This document shows positions 25,810 to 33,870 of a stretch of DNA of 40,445 nucleotides, one piece after another. Made by a program: the position numbers and the translations under genes. This DNA comes from CAZQFV01 sp964592645 (GTDB lineage Bacteria > Chloroflexota > Chloroflexia > DTKN01): positions 1 to 40,445 of the forward strand of contig CAZQFV010000028.1 of assembly GCA_964592645.1 (NCBI GenBank), in the 5' to 3' direction. Numbering within the stretch: the first letter of the stretch is position 1; each line of letters begins with the position of its first letter. Below the pieces are notes generated by a model. That model searched no databases, was not told the origin of the DNA, and was given only the letters and a program-made list of their open reading frames with translations.

Positions 25810-26478
25810 TGCTCCCAGAGTTGCAGCGTGCGCGGCCTGCTGCTGGTCCGTCACGGCCAATCCGAGCACCATGTCCAGGACCTCACCGGGGGCTGGACCG
25901 ACACGCCGCTGACGGAGCTGGGCCGGCAGCAGGCCGAACTGCTGGCCGCCCGCCTGCCCGACGTGATCGGGGAACTGCCGGCGCGCCTCTACTGCAGCGA
26001 CCTCCTCCGCGCCATGCAGACGGCGCAGATCGTGGGCCGGGCCCTGGGCCTGGAGCCCATCCTAGAGCCCGGCCTGCGCGAGATCAACAACGGCGTGGCG
26101 GCCGGCCTGACACGCGAGGCCGCCCACGCCCTGCGCGCCCCGCCGACAGAGCCGCTCCTCGATTGGTGTCCCTACCCCGGCGGCGAGTCCTGGCGCGCCT
26201 TTCACCGCCGCGTCGCCGCCTGCATGGAGGAGCTGACGCGCAACCAGCAGGAGGTCCTCATCCTCGTCTCCCACGGGGGGACCATCACCCAGCAGGTCGC
26301 CTGGTGGCTGCAGCTCGGCTGGGACACCCTGCAAAACGCCTGGTTCGACGCCTACCCGGCCAGTCTGACCGTGCTGCGCATCAACAAGTGGCAGAACCGC
26401 ACCATCGAGCGGTTGAACGACACTGCCCACCTCCACGCGGCCGGCCTGGTCCAGGCCGTGCGGCTGGATCAACGGTGA
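25798..26478 (+). CDS. Histidine phosphatase superfamily protein (phosphoglycerate-mutase-like)
   Basis: 226 residues, cytoplasmic. The phosphohistidine motif is LLLVRHGQSEHH near the N-terminus; the partner His sits in LVSHGGTITQQ, and REINNG supplies the acidic residue of the active site. LYCSDLLRAMQTAQI is the conserved strand-helix of the branch-1 family. These enzymes remove phosphate from small metabolites such as phosphoglycerate, alpha-ribazole phosphate or sugar phosphates; sequence alone does not choose among them. The start lies within the last unit of a 14-bp tandem repeat, whose GGAGAG serves as ribosome site. The esterase gene follows after 14 bp, so the two are probably cotranscribed. 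Confidence 0.9.
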   Translation: MSAECSQSCSVRGLLLVRHGQSEHHVQDLTGGWTDTPLTELGRQQAELLAARLPDVIGELPARLYCSDLLRAMQTAQIVGRALGLEPILEPGLREINNGVAAGLTREAAHALRAPPTEPLLDWCPYPGGESWRAFHRRVAACMEELTRNQQEVLILVSHGGTITQQVAWWLQLGWDTLQNAWFDAYPASLTVLRINKWQNRTIERLNDTAHLHAAGLVQAVRLDQR

Positions 26479-26492
26479 GGGGGCGGCAGCGT

Positions 26493-27344
26493 ATGGCTAT
26501 GTGGCATGACTATATGGAACGCAAGAGCCGCCGCGGGCATACCGTGGTGGGCAATGTCCGGGTGTGTTACAAGGTCTTGAGCCTGCAACTGGGCAACCGC
26601 CGCGACATCCTGGCCTACCTGCCCCCATCCTACAAAGGTACCGATCGCCGTTATCCCGTGCTCTACATGCACGACGGGCAAAACCTCTTCGACCGGGCGA
26701 CGTCGTTCGCCGGCGAATGGCAGGTGGACGAGACCCTGGAGTCCCTGGCCGCAGAGGGGATCGAGGCCATCGTCGTCGGCGTGCCCCATATGGGGGCCCG
26801 ACGCATGATCGAGTACAACCCCTACGGCGACCCGCGCGAGGGGCCGGGCCGGGGCGAGGACTATATCGCCTTTCTGGCGGAGACTGTCAAGCCGCTGGTG
26901 GATGCCGACTTCCGCACCCGTCCGGAGCGCGAACACACCGGGGTGCTTGGCTCCTCGATGGGCGGGCTGATCAGCCTGTACGCCTTCTTCCGCCGGCCGG
27001 AGACATTCGGCTTGGCGGGCGCGTTCAGCCCGGCCTTGGGGCACGCCCGGGCCATCTTTCCGTTCGTCGAAGCGGCGCCCCTTGTGCCGGGCAAGATCTA
27101 TATGGACGTCGGCTCGCGCGAGGGGGCCGGCCTGCAGGAAAACGTCCGCCTGGTAGGCGCGTTCTCCCGCGCCTATCGCGCCCACGTACGGCGGATGCGC
27201 GACCTGCTCCTGCACAAGGGCTATCGTCTCGGCGAGCAACTGCTCTACGTGGAGGAGCGCGGAGCGTTTCACCACGAGTCGGCCTGGAGCCGGCGGCTCC
27301 CCGCGGCCCTGCGCTTCCTGCTCGCCGACTCGCTTTCTCGCTGA
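26493..27344 (+). CDS. Alpha/beta-hydrolase esterase (esterase D/enterochelin-esterase-like)
   Basis: 283 residues with no signal peptide. The fold and motifs fit the putative esterase family: RDILAYLPPSYKG, the oxyanion-region LYMHDGQNLFD, the nucleophile elbow LGSSMGGLISLY (Ser near 153), an acid in MDVGSREG and the catalytic His in AFHHESAWSRR. Family members cleave ester bonds of siderophores, acyl groups or S-formylglutathione-like substrates; the target here is not evident. ATG codons at 26493 and 26499 are both possible starts, downstream of GAGGGGGCG. It lies 14 bp after the phosphatase and 47 bp before dppA; that gap has low-complexity TCGCTTTC text. Confidence 0.88.
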   Translation: MAMWHDYMERKSRRGHTVVGNVRVCYKVLSLQLGNRRDILAYLPPSYKGTDRRYPVLYMHDGQNLFDRATSFAGEWQVDETLESLAAEGIEAIVVGVPHMGARRMIEYNPYGDPREGPGRGEDYIAFLAETVKPLVDADFRTRPEREHTGVLGSSMGGLISLYAFFRRPETFGLAGAFSPALGHARAIFPFVEAAPLVPGKIYMDVGSREGAGLQENVRLVGAFSRAYRAHVRRMRDLLLHKGYRLGEQLLYVEERGAFHHESAWSRRLPAALRFLLADSLSR

Positions 27345-27391
27345 TTCGCTTTCGCGTCTTGGCGCTTTCTCGCCATCCTGGAGGTTATCCC

Positions 27392-28216
27392 ATGAAGATC
27401 CTCATCGCCTGCGACATGGAAGGCATCACCGGCGTGGTCAACTGGAACCAGGTCGACTCCGGCCATGCCGAGTACCCCCGCTTCCGCCGCCTGATGACGG
27501 CCGACGTGAACGCGGCGATCCGCGGCGCCCTGGATGCCGGGGCCGGCAGCGTGCTCATCGTCGACGGCCACGGGAACAGCAACAACCTCCTGATCGAGGA
27601 GTTGGACCCGCGAGCGACCCTGTACGCCGGCAGCCTCCCGCCCTTCACGATGGTCCAGGGGGTGGAGAGCGGCGTGGCGGCGGCGATGTTCGTCGGCTAC
27701 CATGCGCGCATCGGCGCTCCCGACGCCATCCTGGGACACACCTGGTCTGCCTCGCGGGTAGCGGACGTCTGGCTGAACGGTCGGCCGATCGGCGAGATCG
27801 GCATCAACGCCGGCCTGTGCGGACACTACGACGTGCCGGTAGTGCTGATCTCGGGCGACGGGACGGCCTGCGCCGAGGCCGCGGACCTGCTGGGGCCGCT
27901 GGAGACCGCCGTGGTCAAACGGGCCCACGGCAACATGGCCGCCGAGTGTCTTTCGCCGGCCGCGGCCCAGGAAGCGATCTATGCCGCGGCGAGGCGGGCC
28001 GTCGGCCGGCTGAAGGCCGGCCAGGCGCCACCGCCCTATCGCCCGGCGGCGCCGCTTGCCATGGCCGTCGCGTTCCACCAGGTGGAGATGGCCGCCCGCG
28101 CCGCGGCCGTGCCCGGCGTCCAGTGGGACGGCGGCCGGCGCATCGAGTTCGCCGCCCCCGATATGCCCACGGCCTTTCGCTGCTTCTGGGCGGCGGTGAT
28201 GGTGGCCCGGGCGTAA
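27392..28216 (+). CDS. dppA: DppA-type zinc D-aminopeptidase (M55)
   Basis: 274 residues. M55 enzymes release N-terminal D-amino acids, for example from D-Ala-D-Ala, and form a large ring in the cytoplasm. The zinc ligands fall at nearly the Bacillus positions: D8 and E10 (CDMEG), H60 (DGHGN), H104 (GYHAR) and E135 (IGEIGINA), with H116 in LGHTW as the probable catalytic His. The start is set by CTGGAGGTTATCCC before the ATG. It ends the cluster of hydrolases that begins with the LamG lipoprotein. Recycling of cell-wall dipeptides is the likely role, inferred from the family. Confidence 0.92.
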   Translation: MKILIACDMEGITGVVNWNQVDSGHAEYPRFRRLMTADVNAAIRGALDAGAGSVLIVDGHGNSNNLLIEELDPRATLYAGSLPPFTMVQGVESGVAAAMFVGYHARIGAPDAILGHTWSASRVADVWLNGRPIGEIGINAGLCGHYDVPVVLISGDGTACAEAADLLGPLETAVVKRAHGNMAAECLSPAAAQEAIYAAARRAVGRLKAGQAPPPYRPAAPLAMAVAFHQVEMAARAAAVPGVQWDGGRRIEFAAPDMPTAFRCFWAAVMVARA

Positions 28217-28275
28217 CCTGGTTGCCAAAGTTGCGCGTTTTGACGCATCAATAACTTGATTTATGAGATAACTTC

Positions 28276-28304
28276 TAGACAAACGCGCCGGAGAATGGTA
28301 CAAT
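28276..28304 (+). promoter_or_regulatory. Promoter of the OB-fold protein genes
   Basis: TAGACA at 28276-28281, a 17-bp spacer and TACAAT at 28299-28304 preceded by TGG. Transcription would start near 28311, so the in-frame ATG at 28303 cannot be used and the start is 28345. Confidence 0.75.
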
Positions 28305-28344
28305 GGGCCTCGACAGGATGAGCAGCCAGCCAAGGAGCAAAGCG

Positions 28345-30021
28345 ATGAGCGAATGTCCGAGCTGCGGGCGCTTCACCGGCCCCTACCAGGCCTGCCCCTA
28401 CTGCGGCGCCCACCTGCAGGGCCGCACCTCCCTGCGCCTGCTCAAGATCGCCGCGGCGGTCCTGGCCGTGGTCGGGCTGGCCGGCCTGTGGTTCGCCTCG
28501 ACCCGCGTCCAGCCCCCCCTGGTGCAGATCGGGCAGCTAGGCGGGATGATGAACATGGCCTACCTGCGCGTCGAGGGGCTGGTCACCCGCGGCCCCGACT
28601 ATGACCCGCAGGGCGAGGGGCTCTCCTTCACCGTGAACGACGACACCGGGGAACTGCGCGTCGCAGCCTACCGCGCCGACGCCCGGGACCTGATCGCCAT
28701 GGGCCGCATCCCCTCCGTGGGCGACCATGTCAGCGTGGCCGGCAACGTGCGCGTGCGCGAGGACTTTACGGCGATGTACATCAACGCCCCCGAGCTGCTG
28801 CGGATCACCCGCCCGGAGCCGGAGGAGGCCCAGATCGGCCAGCTCACGCCGCTGGACATCGGCCGGCGCGTGCGCGTGCGCGGCCAGGTGCGCGAGGTCC
28901 GCGTGCCCTACGCGGGGCTGACACTGATCACCCTGCGCGACGGCACGGGCGATATCGCCGTGGCCGTGAGCGCGGCCCTGGAGCAGCTCACTGGCCCCCT
29001 CCAGCCCCTGGCCGTGGGCCAGGCGCTGGAGGTCGTCGCCGCCGTCGCCCTCTACGGCGATACCCCGCAGCTCGTGCCGGCCTCCACGGCCGACCTCGTC
29101 GCGCTGAGCGGCGAGGTGGCCATGGCGACGGCCCGGCAGATCGGCGCCCTTACCTCGGCCGATGTCGGCCGGTGGGTACAGGTGCAGGGGCAGGTCGTGG
29201 AGAGCGATCCCTTCAGCAGCGGCGTCAAGTTTACGCTGGACGACGGCAGCGGCCGGGTGGTGGTGCTGCTCTGGGACTCGGTCTATGCCCAGGTGCCCTA
29301 CTCCGCGACGTTGGACGTGGGCGCGCAGGTGAAAGTGCAGGGCGCCGTCTCCGAGTACCGGGGCGAGCTGGAGATCGTCCCCGAGATCCACCAGGACGTG
29401 GCCATCCTGGTCGCCGCGCCGCCCCCGGAGGAGGCCACCGTGGCCGACCTCGCCCCGGCCGATGTCGGGCGGATGGTGACGCTGCACGGGGTGCTGGGGC
29501 CGGCGGCGCCCTTTTCCAAGGGCGTGCGCTACACCCTGAGCGACGGCAGCGGCGAGATCACACTGCTCCTGTGGAGCAACGTGCTGGAGGAAGCGCCTCC
29601 CGGCCTGGGAGCCGGCGCGGAGGTGCGCGTCCAGGGCCAGGTCGCCGAGTACAAGGGGGCGCTGGAGATCGTCCCGCGCCGGGGCGCCGATATCGTCGTC
29701 CTGGGGCAGGGCGGGCCGCCCACCCCTGCCCCGGCGACGGTCACGCCGATCGGGGAGATCTCCGCCTCCCGCGAGGGGCAGGTCCTGACGGTGGAGGGGG
29801 TCCTGGGCGAGATAGAAACCTTTTCCTCCGGGCGGCGCGGCCCCCTGCGCGACGACAGCGGCGAGATCCTGCTCCTGCTCTGGCAGAACGTGGTGGACGC
29901 TTTCCCCGAGGCCGGCCGGCTCACGGCCGGCGCGCGGGTGCGCATCACCGGGGAGATCCAGGTCTACAAGGGCACCCTGGAGATCGTCCCCGAGGCGTCG
30001 GGGATCGTGTTGCTGCCGTAA
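28345..30021 (+). CDS. Membrane protein with zinc ribbon and five tandem OB-folds
   Basis: 558 residues. An N-terminal zinc ribbon (C4, C7, C17, C20) is followed by one membrane helix (about 32-52) and a large part outside the membrane, or inside if the helix is reversed. That part is five repeats of about 100 residues, starting near 60, 162, 265, 365 and 467. Each opens with a form of QIGxLTxxDVGRxVxVxG and closes with VQGxVxEYKGxLEIVP; the centre reads FSSGVKFTLDDGSGxVxLLLW. The pattern matches OB-fold domains of the tRNA-anti/YhcR-like kind, found in extracellular nucleic-acid-binding proteins, so DNA binding is a reasonable guess and no more. AGGAG lies before the ATG. The next gene, a lipoprotein with two more copies, starts 18 bp later. 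Confidence 0.8.
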   Translation: MSECPSCGRFTGPYQACPYCGAHLQGRTSLRLLKIAAAVLAVVGLAGLWFASTRVQPPLVQIGQLGGMMNMAYLRVEGLVTRGPDYDPQGEGLSFTVNDDTGELRVAAYRADARDLIAMGRIPSVGDHVSVAGNVRVREDFTAMYINAPELLRITRPEPEEAQIGQLTPLDIGRRVRVRGQVREVRVPYAGLTLITLRDGTGDIAVAVSAALEQLTGPLQPLAVGQALEVVAAVALYGDTPQLVPASTADLVALSGEVAMATARQIGALTSADVGRWVQVQGQVVESDPFSSGVKFTLDDGSGRVVVLLWDSVYAQVPYSATLDVGAQVKVQGAVSEYRGELEIVPEIHQDVAILVAAPPPEEATVADLAPADVGRMVTLHGVLGPAAPFSKGVRYTLSDGSGEITLLLWSNVLEEAPPGLGAGAEVRVQGQVAEYKGALEIVPRRGADIVVLGQGGPPTPAPATVTPIGEISASREGQVLTVEGVLGEIETFSSGRRGPLRDDSGEILLLLWQNVVDAFPEAGRLTAGARVRITGEIQVYKGTLEIVPEASGIVLLP

Positions 30022-30039
30022 TCGACGAGGAGCCTTCCG

Positions 30040-30930
30040 ATGGTCCTTCCCAAGCGACTGGTCTGGCTTCCCCTGGTTGTGCTGCTGGGGCTGGCCTCCT
30101 GCGGCACCCTGACCCCCGTCCCCACCCGGACGCCGCCCCCGCCGCCGCCCACCCAGACCCCGGCACCGACGGCGACCCCACCCCCCACCGCCACCCGACC
30201 GCCAACCGCCACATCCCGGCCCACCTCCGCCCCCAGCGCCACACCGCAGGCCACCGCCGAGCCGACGGCGGCGCCCAGCGCCACGCCCATCCCGACCCCC
30301 GCCGCCACCAAGGCCCCCGCGCCCACGGCGACCCCGCAGCCGGTGCTGACCGCGCTCTCCAGCCTGCCCGGCCTGGAGGGGCAGAAGGTCACCGTCCAGG
30401 CGACGATCGTCTGGATGAGCAGCTTCTCGGCAGGCTTCAAGTTCACCCTGAACGACGGCACCGGGCAGGCCACCCTGGTGATGTGGAAGAACGTCTACGA
30501 CGACTGCTGGGCCGCGCCGCAGCTCCTGGTCGGGGCCACGGTGCAGGCCTACGGCGAGGTGGGACAGTACGAGGGGCAATGGCAGCTCGAGCCCGACTTT
30601 GGCAGCCAGGTGAAGGCGCTGGCCCCCGGCTCCCTGGCCCCGGTGCGCCAGGTGGGCAGCATCACCACGGCCGACGTGAACACGCGGGCGACGATCGCGG
30701 GCACCGTGAGCCGCGCCGAGTCCTTCTCCAGCGGCCAGCGCGTTTACGTGGACGATGGGACGGGCACGATCCAGGTGCTGCTGTGGCAGAACGTCTTCGA
30801 GCGCGTCCGCGACGGGGCGCTGCTCCTTTCCCCCGGCACGCGCGTGCGCGTGGAGGGGGTGGTCCAGGAGTACAAGGGCGCGCTGGAGCTCGTGCCCCAG
30901 GTGCCGTTCAGCGTGCTGGTGAACCCGTAA
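30040..30930 (+). CDS. Lipoprotein with Thr/Pro-rich stalk and two OB-folds
   Basis: 296 residues. The lipobox GLASC places the lipid on C21. About 80 residues of Pro, Thr and Ala repeats (PTPTA-like) form a stalk through the wall. Two OB-fold repeats follow (about 103-198 and 202-294), with the core motifs FSAGFKFTLNDGTGQATLVMW and FSSGQRVYVDDGTGTIQVLLW and the closing VQEYKGALELVP. They are of the same type as the five repeats in the previous gene, so the two genes arose from a shared domain. GAGGAG precedes the ATG. Together they put seven OB-folds on the cell surface. The ligand is unknown. Confidence 0.85.
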   Translation: MVLPKRLVWLPLVVLLGLASCGTLTPVPTRTPPPPPPTQTPAPTATPPPTATRPPTATSRPTSAPSATPQATAEPTAAPSATPIPTPAATKAPAPTATPQPVLTALSSLPGLEGQKVTVQATIVWMSSFSAGFKFTLNDGTGQATLVMWKNVYDDCWAAPQLLVGATVQAYGEVGQYEGQWQLEPDFGSQVKALAPGSLAPVRQVGSITTADVNTRATIAGTVSRAESFSSGQRVYVDDGTGTIQVLLWQNVFERVRDGALLLSPGTRVRVEGVVQEYKGALELVPQVPFSVLVNP

Positions 30931-30978
30931 GAGCCCGTATTGGCAGGCTTTTACGTCTTCAAGTCATGGAGGTGTGCG

Positions 30979-33624
30979 ATGAGGTCCTGGCGCGCTCTGC
31001 GATCCGGGCGTTTCGGGCTACTCGTGCTCCTGGTGGCCTTGCTCCCCCTGCTGTCTGTGTCCCCGGCCTGTCCCCGAACCCTGGTCCCCGGGGTTGCGCC
31101 GGTCGGCGCCAGCGATCCTGTGCGCGGCGCATGGATGAGCACCGACCTCCAGGTGTTGAACCTGGCCATGGACGAGCAGCCGATCACCGCCCGCTTCTAC
31201 GGCGCCGACGGCAGCGAGGTCTACTCCTTCACCGCCGTGCTGCCCGGCGGGGGCACGCGCGTCTACGCCCCGGCCGACCTCCCAGGCTTCCCCGCGGGCT
31301 TCAGCGGCACGGTGGTCCTGGAGACCCCCGTGCGCGCCGCTATGGGCGTGACCCACCTGGAAAAGGCGCTCGGCGAGGCCGGCAGCGCCATCTTTCCCGG
31401 CGTTCCCGACCAAGGCCTCGGTCCGGCGGCCTTTTTCCCCTTCGACCGCTGCGTCTTCGTCTGGATCCACAACCTGGACCAAGAGCAAGCCATGCTGACC
31501 CTGTACGCCTTCGACCCCGGAGGTGTCGGCGCCGGCGCGCTGCTCCGCACGGTCCCGGCAAACGGCTACATCGTGCTGCGCCCTGTGGGGGACTTGGGCC
31601 TGCCCTGGCCTTTCGTGGGCCAAGCGATGATCGCGGCCGACCGCCCGCTCGAGGTGACGGTCCGCAACGACTGCCAGGGCTGGTCGGCCTTCGCCGCGCC
31701 CCTCCAGGGGAGCACAGAGCTCCTGCTGCCCCACGTGCCCATCTCGCTGCCGCCGCTGATCACGACGACCGTCGCCTTACAGAACACCGCGCCGGTGGCG
31801 AGCACCTCGGTGATTACCTGGTCCAACGGGATGACCATGGCCTCCTATCTGGAACCGTATGGTGGGGTCGTGCTGACCCCGCCGCTCGCCGCGCGCGGCT
31901 CGGCTGTTATCCGCGCCGACCAGCCCCTCGTCGCCGTCGTCCACAGTGTCGGGGGCGTGGTGGGGGAAGAGGAGGGCTACGACTATCGCGCCTTTGACCA
32001 TGCGGCGGCCACGCCGGCCGTGGCCCTGCCGATCCTCTTCCACGGGTTCGACGGCTGGGAGACGGGGGACCGCATCTGGGTGCGGAACGAGGGACCGGTG
32101 ACGGCCACGGTCATCGCACGCTATGTATCGGCCTCGACCGGCACGCCGGCCTGGGACCGGGCCGTGGTGGGGCCGGGGGAGATCCGGCGCCTGACGTTGC
32201 CGGACCTGCCGGATGAACGGGCCGCGGCCATCCTCCTGGCCGATCAGCCTATCGTTGCTCTCGCCGGGGCGGCCAACAACAACATAGGCATCCGGGACCG
32301 CTTTGTTTCCTACCGCGGCACGAACGTCATCCTGCCGGCCTGCACCGGCGTCGCGGGGCTCGATTTCTCCTGGCAGCCGGCCTTCCCGCCGGTGAGCCAG
32401 ACCGTCGCCTTTGTCGCCCAGGTGGCCGGGCCGGCCTGGTACACGGCCACGGTGGACGGCGAAGGCGACGTCGGCCGCTACAGTTCGCTGGCGCTGGACG
32501 CGGCCGGCCGGCCGCACATCAGCTACGCGGATACATCCTCCGGGGCGCTGAAGTACGCCTGGCATGACGGCGTGGCCTGGCGGAGCGTCGTGGTCGACGA
32601 CCGCGGCCCGATCGCCGCCAACACATCGCTGGCGCTGGACGCCCTGGGCCGGCCGCACATCAGCTACCGCCTCTCCGGCGACCTCTACTACGCCTACTAC
32701 GACGGTGCGGCCTGGCACCGGGAGTTGGCCTATGCCGGAGCCGACGTCGGGGACAACTCCCTGGAGTTGGACGCGGCCGGCCGGCCGCACATCAGCTTCC
32801 TGGACAACACGAACCTGCTGTACGCCTCCTACGATGGGCTGGCATGGAACGTGGAGGTGGTGGAAAGCGTGGGCAACCGCGGCCACTACAACTCGCTGGA
32901 GCTGGACGCGAGCGGCCTGCCGCGCATTGCCTACTGCGATGTCAACGCCTCGGCCGTGAAGTATGCCCACTTCGACGGCACGTACTGGATCAGCGAGACG
33001 GTGGCCGGCGACGCCGGCGTGCAATGCTACGCCTCCTTGGCCCTGGATGCGGCCGGCCGGCCGCACATCGCCTACTATGACGCCGGCAACAGGGACCTCC
33101 GGTACGCCTGGTTTGACGGCGTCACCTGGCACATCCAGACGGTGGACGGCCCGGCGCGGGTGGGCACCTACAACGCCATTGCCCTGGACGGGACCGGCCG
33201 GCCTCATTTCAGCTACTATGATTGGAGCAGCGGCAATCTGAAGTACGCCTACTTCGACGGCAGCAGTTGGGTGTCGGAGACGGTGGACGGCGCCGGAGAG
33301 CAATACACTTCGTTGGCCCTGGATAGCGATGGGCACCCCCATATTGCCTACTATGGTGCCACGGGGGCCGACCTGCGCTACGCCGAGTGGACGCTCCCCA
33401 CCCCGCCCATCACCTACGCCTGGGACATGGGCGACGGTGCTGTAGGCAGCGGGGCAACGGTTGTCCATACCTACGGCTTCTCGGGGACCTATACCGTTAC
33501 CCTGACGGCGACCAACTGCCTGGGCTTTTCTTCCGCCACCGTGCAGTACGCCCTGACGGTGCAGCAGTCCAGAGGCTGGACCATCTATCTGCCGCTCGTC
33601 TTCAGGAGCCAAGGAGGTATGTGA
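30979..33624 (+). CDS. Secreted protein with seven propeller-like repeats, PKD domain and YLPL tail
   Basis: 881 residues. The signal peptide ends near residue 35, and about 430 residues of beta-rich sequence with no family I recognise follow. From about 487 to 803 come seven repeats of about 45 residues with the core SLALDxxGRPHIxYxDxxxxxLxYAxxDGxxW, which should fold as a beta-propeller. A PKD domain (YAWDMGDGAVGSG, VVHTYGFSGTYTVTLTATN) and the C-terminus GWTIYLPLVFRSQGGM complete it. TGGAGGTG lies before ATG 30979; an upstream TTG at 30940 is less likely. It follows the OB-fold lipoprotein by 48 bp and may share its transcript. A surface binding or structural role is inferred. Confidence 0.88.
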   Translation: MRSWRALRSGRFGLLVLLVALLPLLSVSPACPRTLVPGVAPVGASDPVRGAWMSTDLQVLNLAMDEQPITARFYGADGSEVYSFTAVLPGGGTRVYAPADLPGFPAGFSGTVVLETPVRAAMGVTHLEKALGEAGSAIFPGVPDQGLGPAAFFPFDRCVFVWIHNLDQEQAMLTLYAFDPGGVGAGALLRTVPANGYIVLRPVGDLGLPWPFVGQAMIAADRPLEVTVRNDCQGWSAFAAPLQGSTELLLPHVPISLPPLITTTVALQNTAPVASTSVITWSNGMTMASYLEPYGGVVLTPPLAARGSAVIRADQPLVAVVHSVGGVVGEEEGYDYRAFDHAAATPAVALPILFHGFDGWETGDRIWVRNEGPVTATVIARYVSASTGTPAWDRAVVGPGEIRRLTLPDLPDERAAAILLADQPIVALAGAANNNIGIRDRFVSYRGTNVILPACTGVAGLDFSWQPAFPPVSQTVAFVAQVAGPAWYTATVDGEGDVGRYSSLALDAAGRPHISYADTSSGALKYAWHDGVAWRSVVVDDRGPIAANTSLALDALGRPHISYRLSGDLYYAYYDGAAWHRELAYAGADVGDNSLELDAAGRPHISFLDNTNLLYASYDGLAWNVEVVESVGNRGHYNSLELDASGLPRIAYCDVNASAVKYAHFDGTYWISETVAGDAGVQCYASLALDAAGRPHIAYYDAGNRDLRYAWFDGVTWHIQTVDGPARVGTYNAIALDGTGRPHFSYYDWSSGNLKYAYFDGSSWVSETVDGAGEQYTSLALDSDGHPHIAYYGATGADLRYAEWTLPTPPITYAWDMGDGAVGSGATVVHTYGFSGTYTVTLTATNCLGFSSATVQYALTVQQSRGWTIYLPLVFRSQGGM

Positions 33625-33870
33625 TAGTTGGCCAAATGGGCGGCTCCGGCCTGCGCTTCTCCCGCTTCGACGGCACGGAATGGCTCGCCCGGACGTCGGA
33701 CGGCGCCGGTGTAACCGTCACGCACGCCTACCGCGCCGGGGACGTGCGCGGTGACGCCGACGGTGCGCGATCCCTGCGGCAGCGAGGGCAAGGCCGCGAG
33801 GCCGGCCGTCGCTCCCGCGCCGCGGTGATGGGTCTATCTGCCGTTGGCGGTCAAGGGAGGGGCGCGCTGA
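33625..33870 (+). pseudogene. Decayed copy of a propeller-PKD-YLPL C-terminus
   Basis: Straight after the previous stop, the sequence encodes GLRFSRFDGTEWLARTSDGAG, like the last propeller repeat of that gene, then VTVTHAY. After a one-base shift it continues as APGTCAVTPTVRDP, like the PKD strand, and after an in-frame TGA as WVYLPLAVKGGAR and a stop at 33868-33870. It has lost its start and is not translatable as one chain. It looks like the relic of a duplicated or neighbouring surface protein. Its tail overlaps the 3' end of the cyclase gene on the other strand. Confidence 0.65.

Noticed and set aside
32480..33370. CRISPR-like regular repeats
   Set aside because: The periodic text is coding: it follows the 45-residue blade repeat of the propeller protein, with no unique spacers.
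16637..33624. YLPL tails read as sortase LPXTG signals
   Set aside because: There is no LPXTG, no following hydrophobic helix, and no sortase gene in the window.
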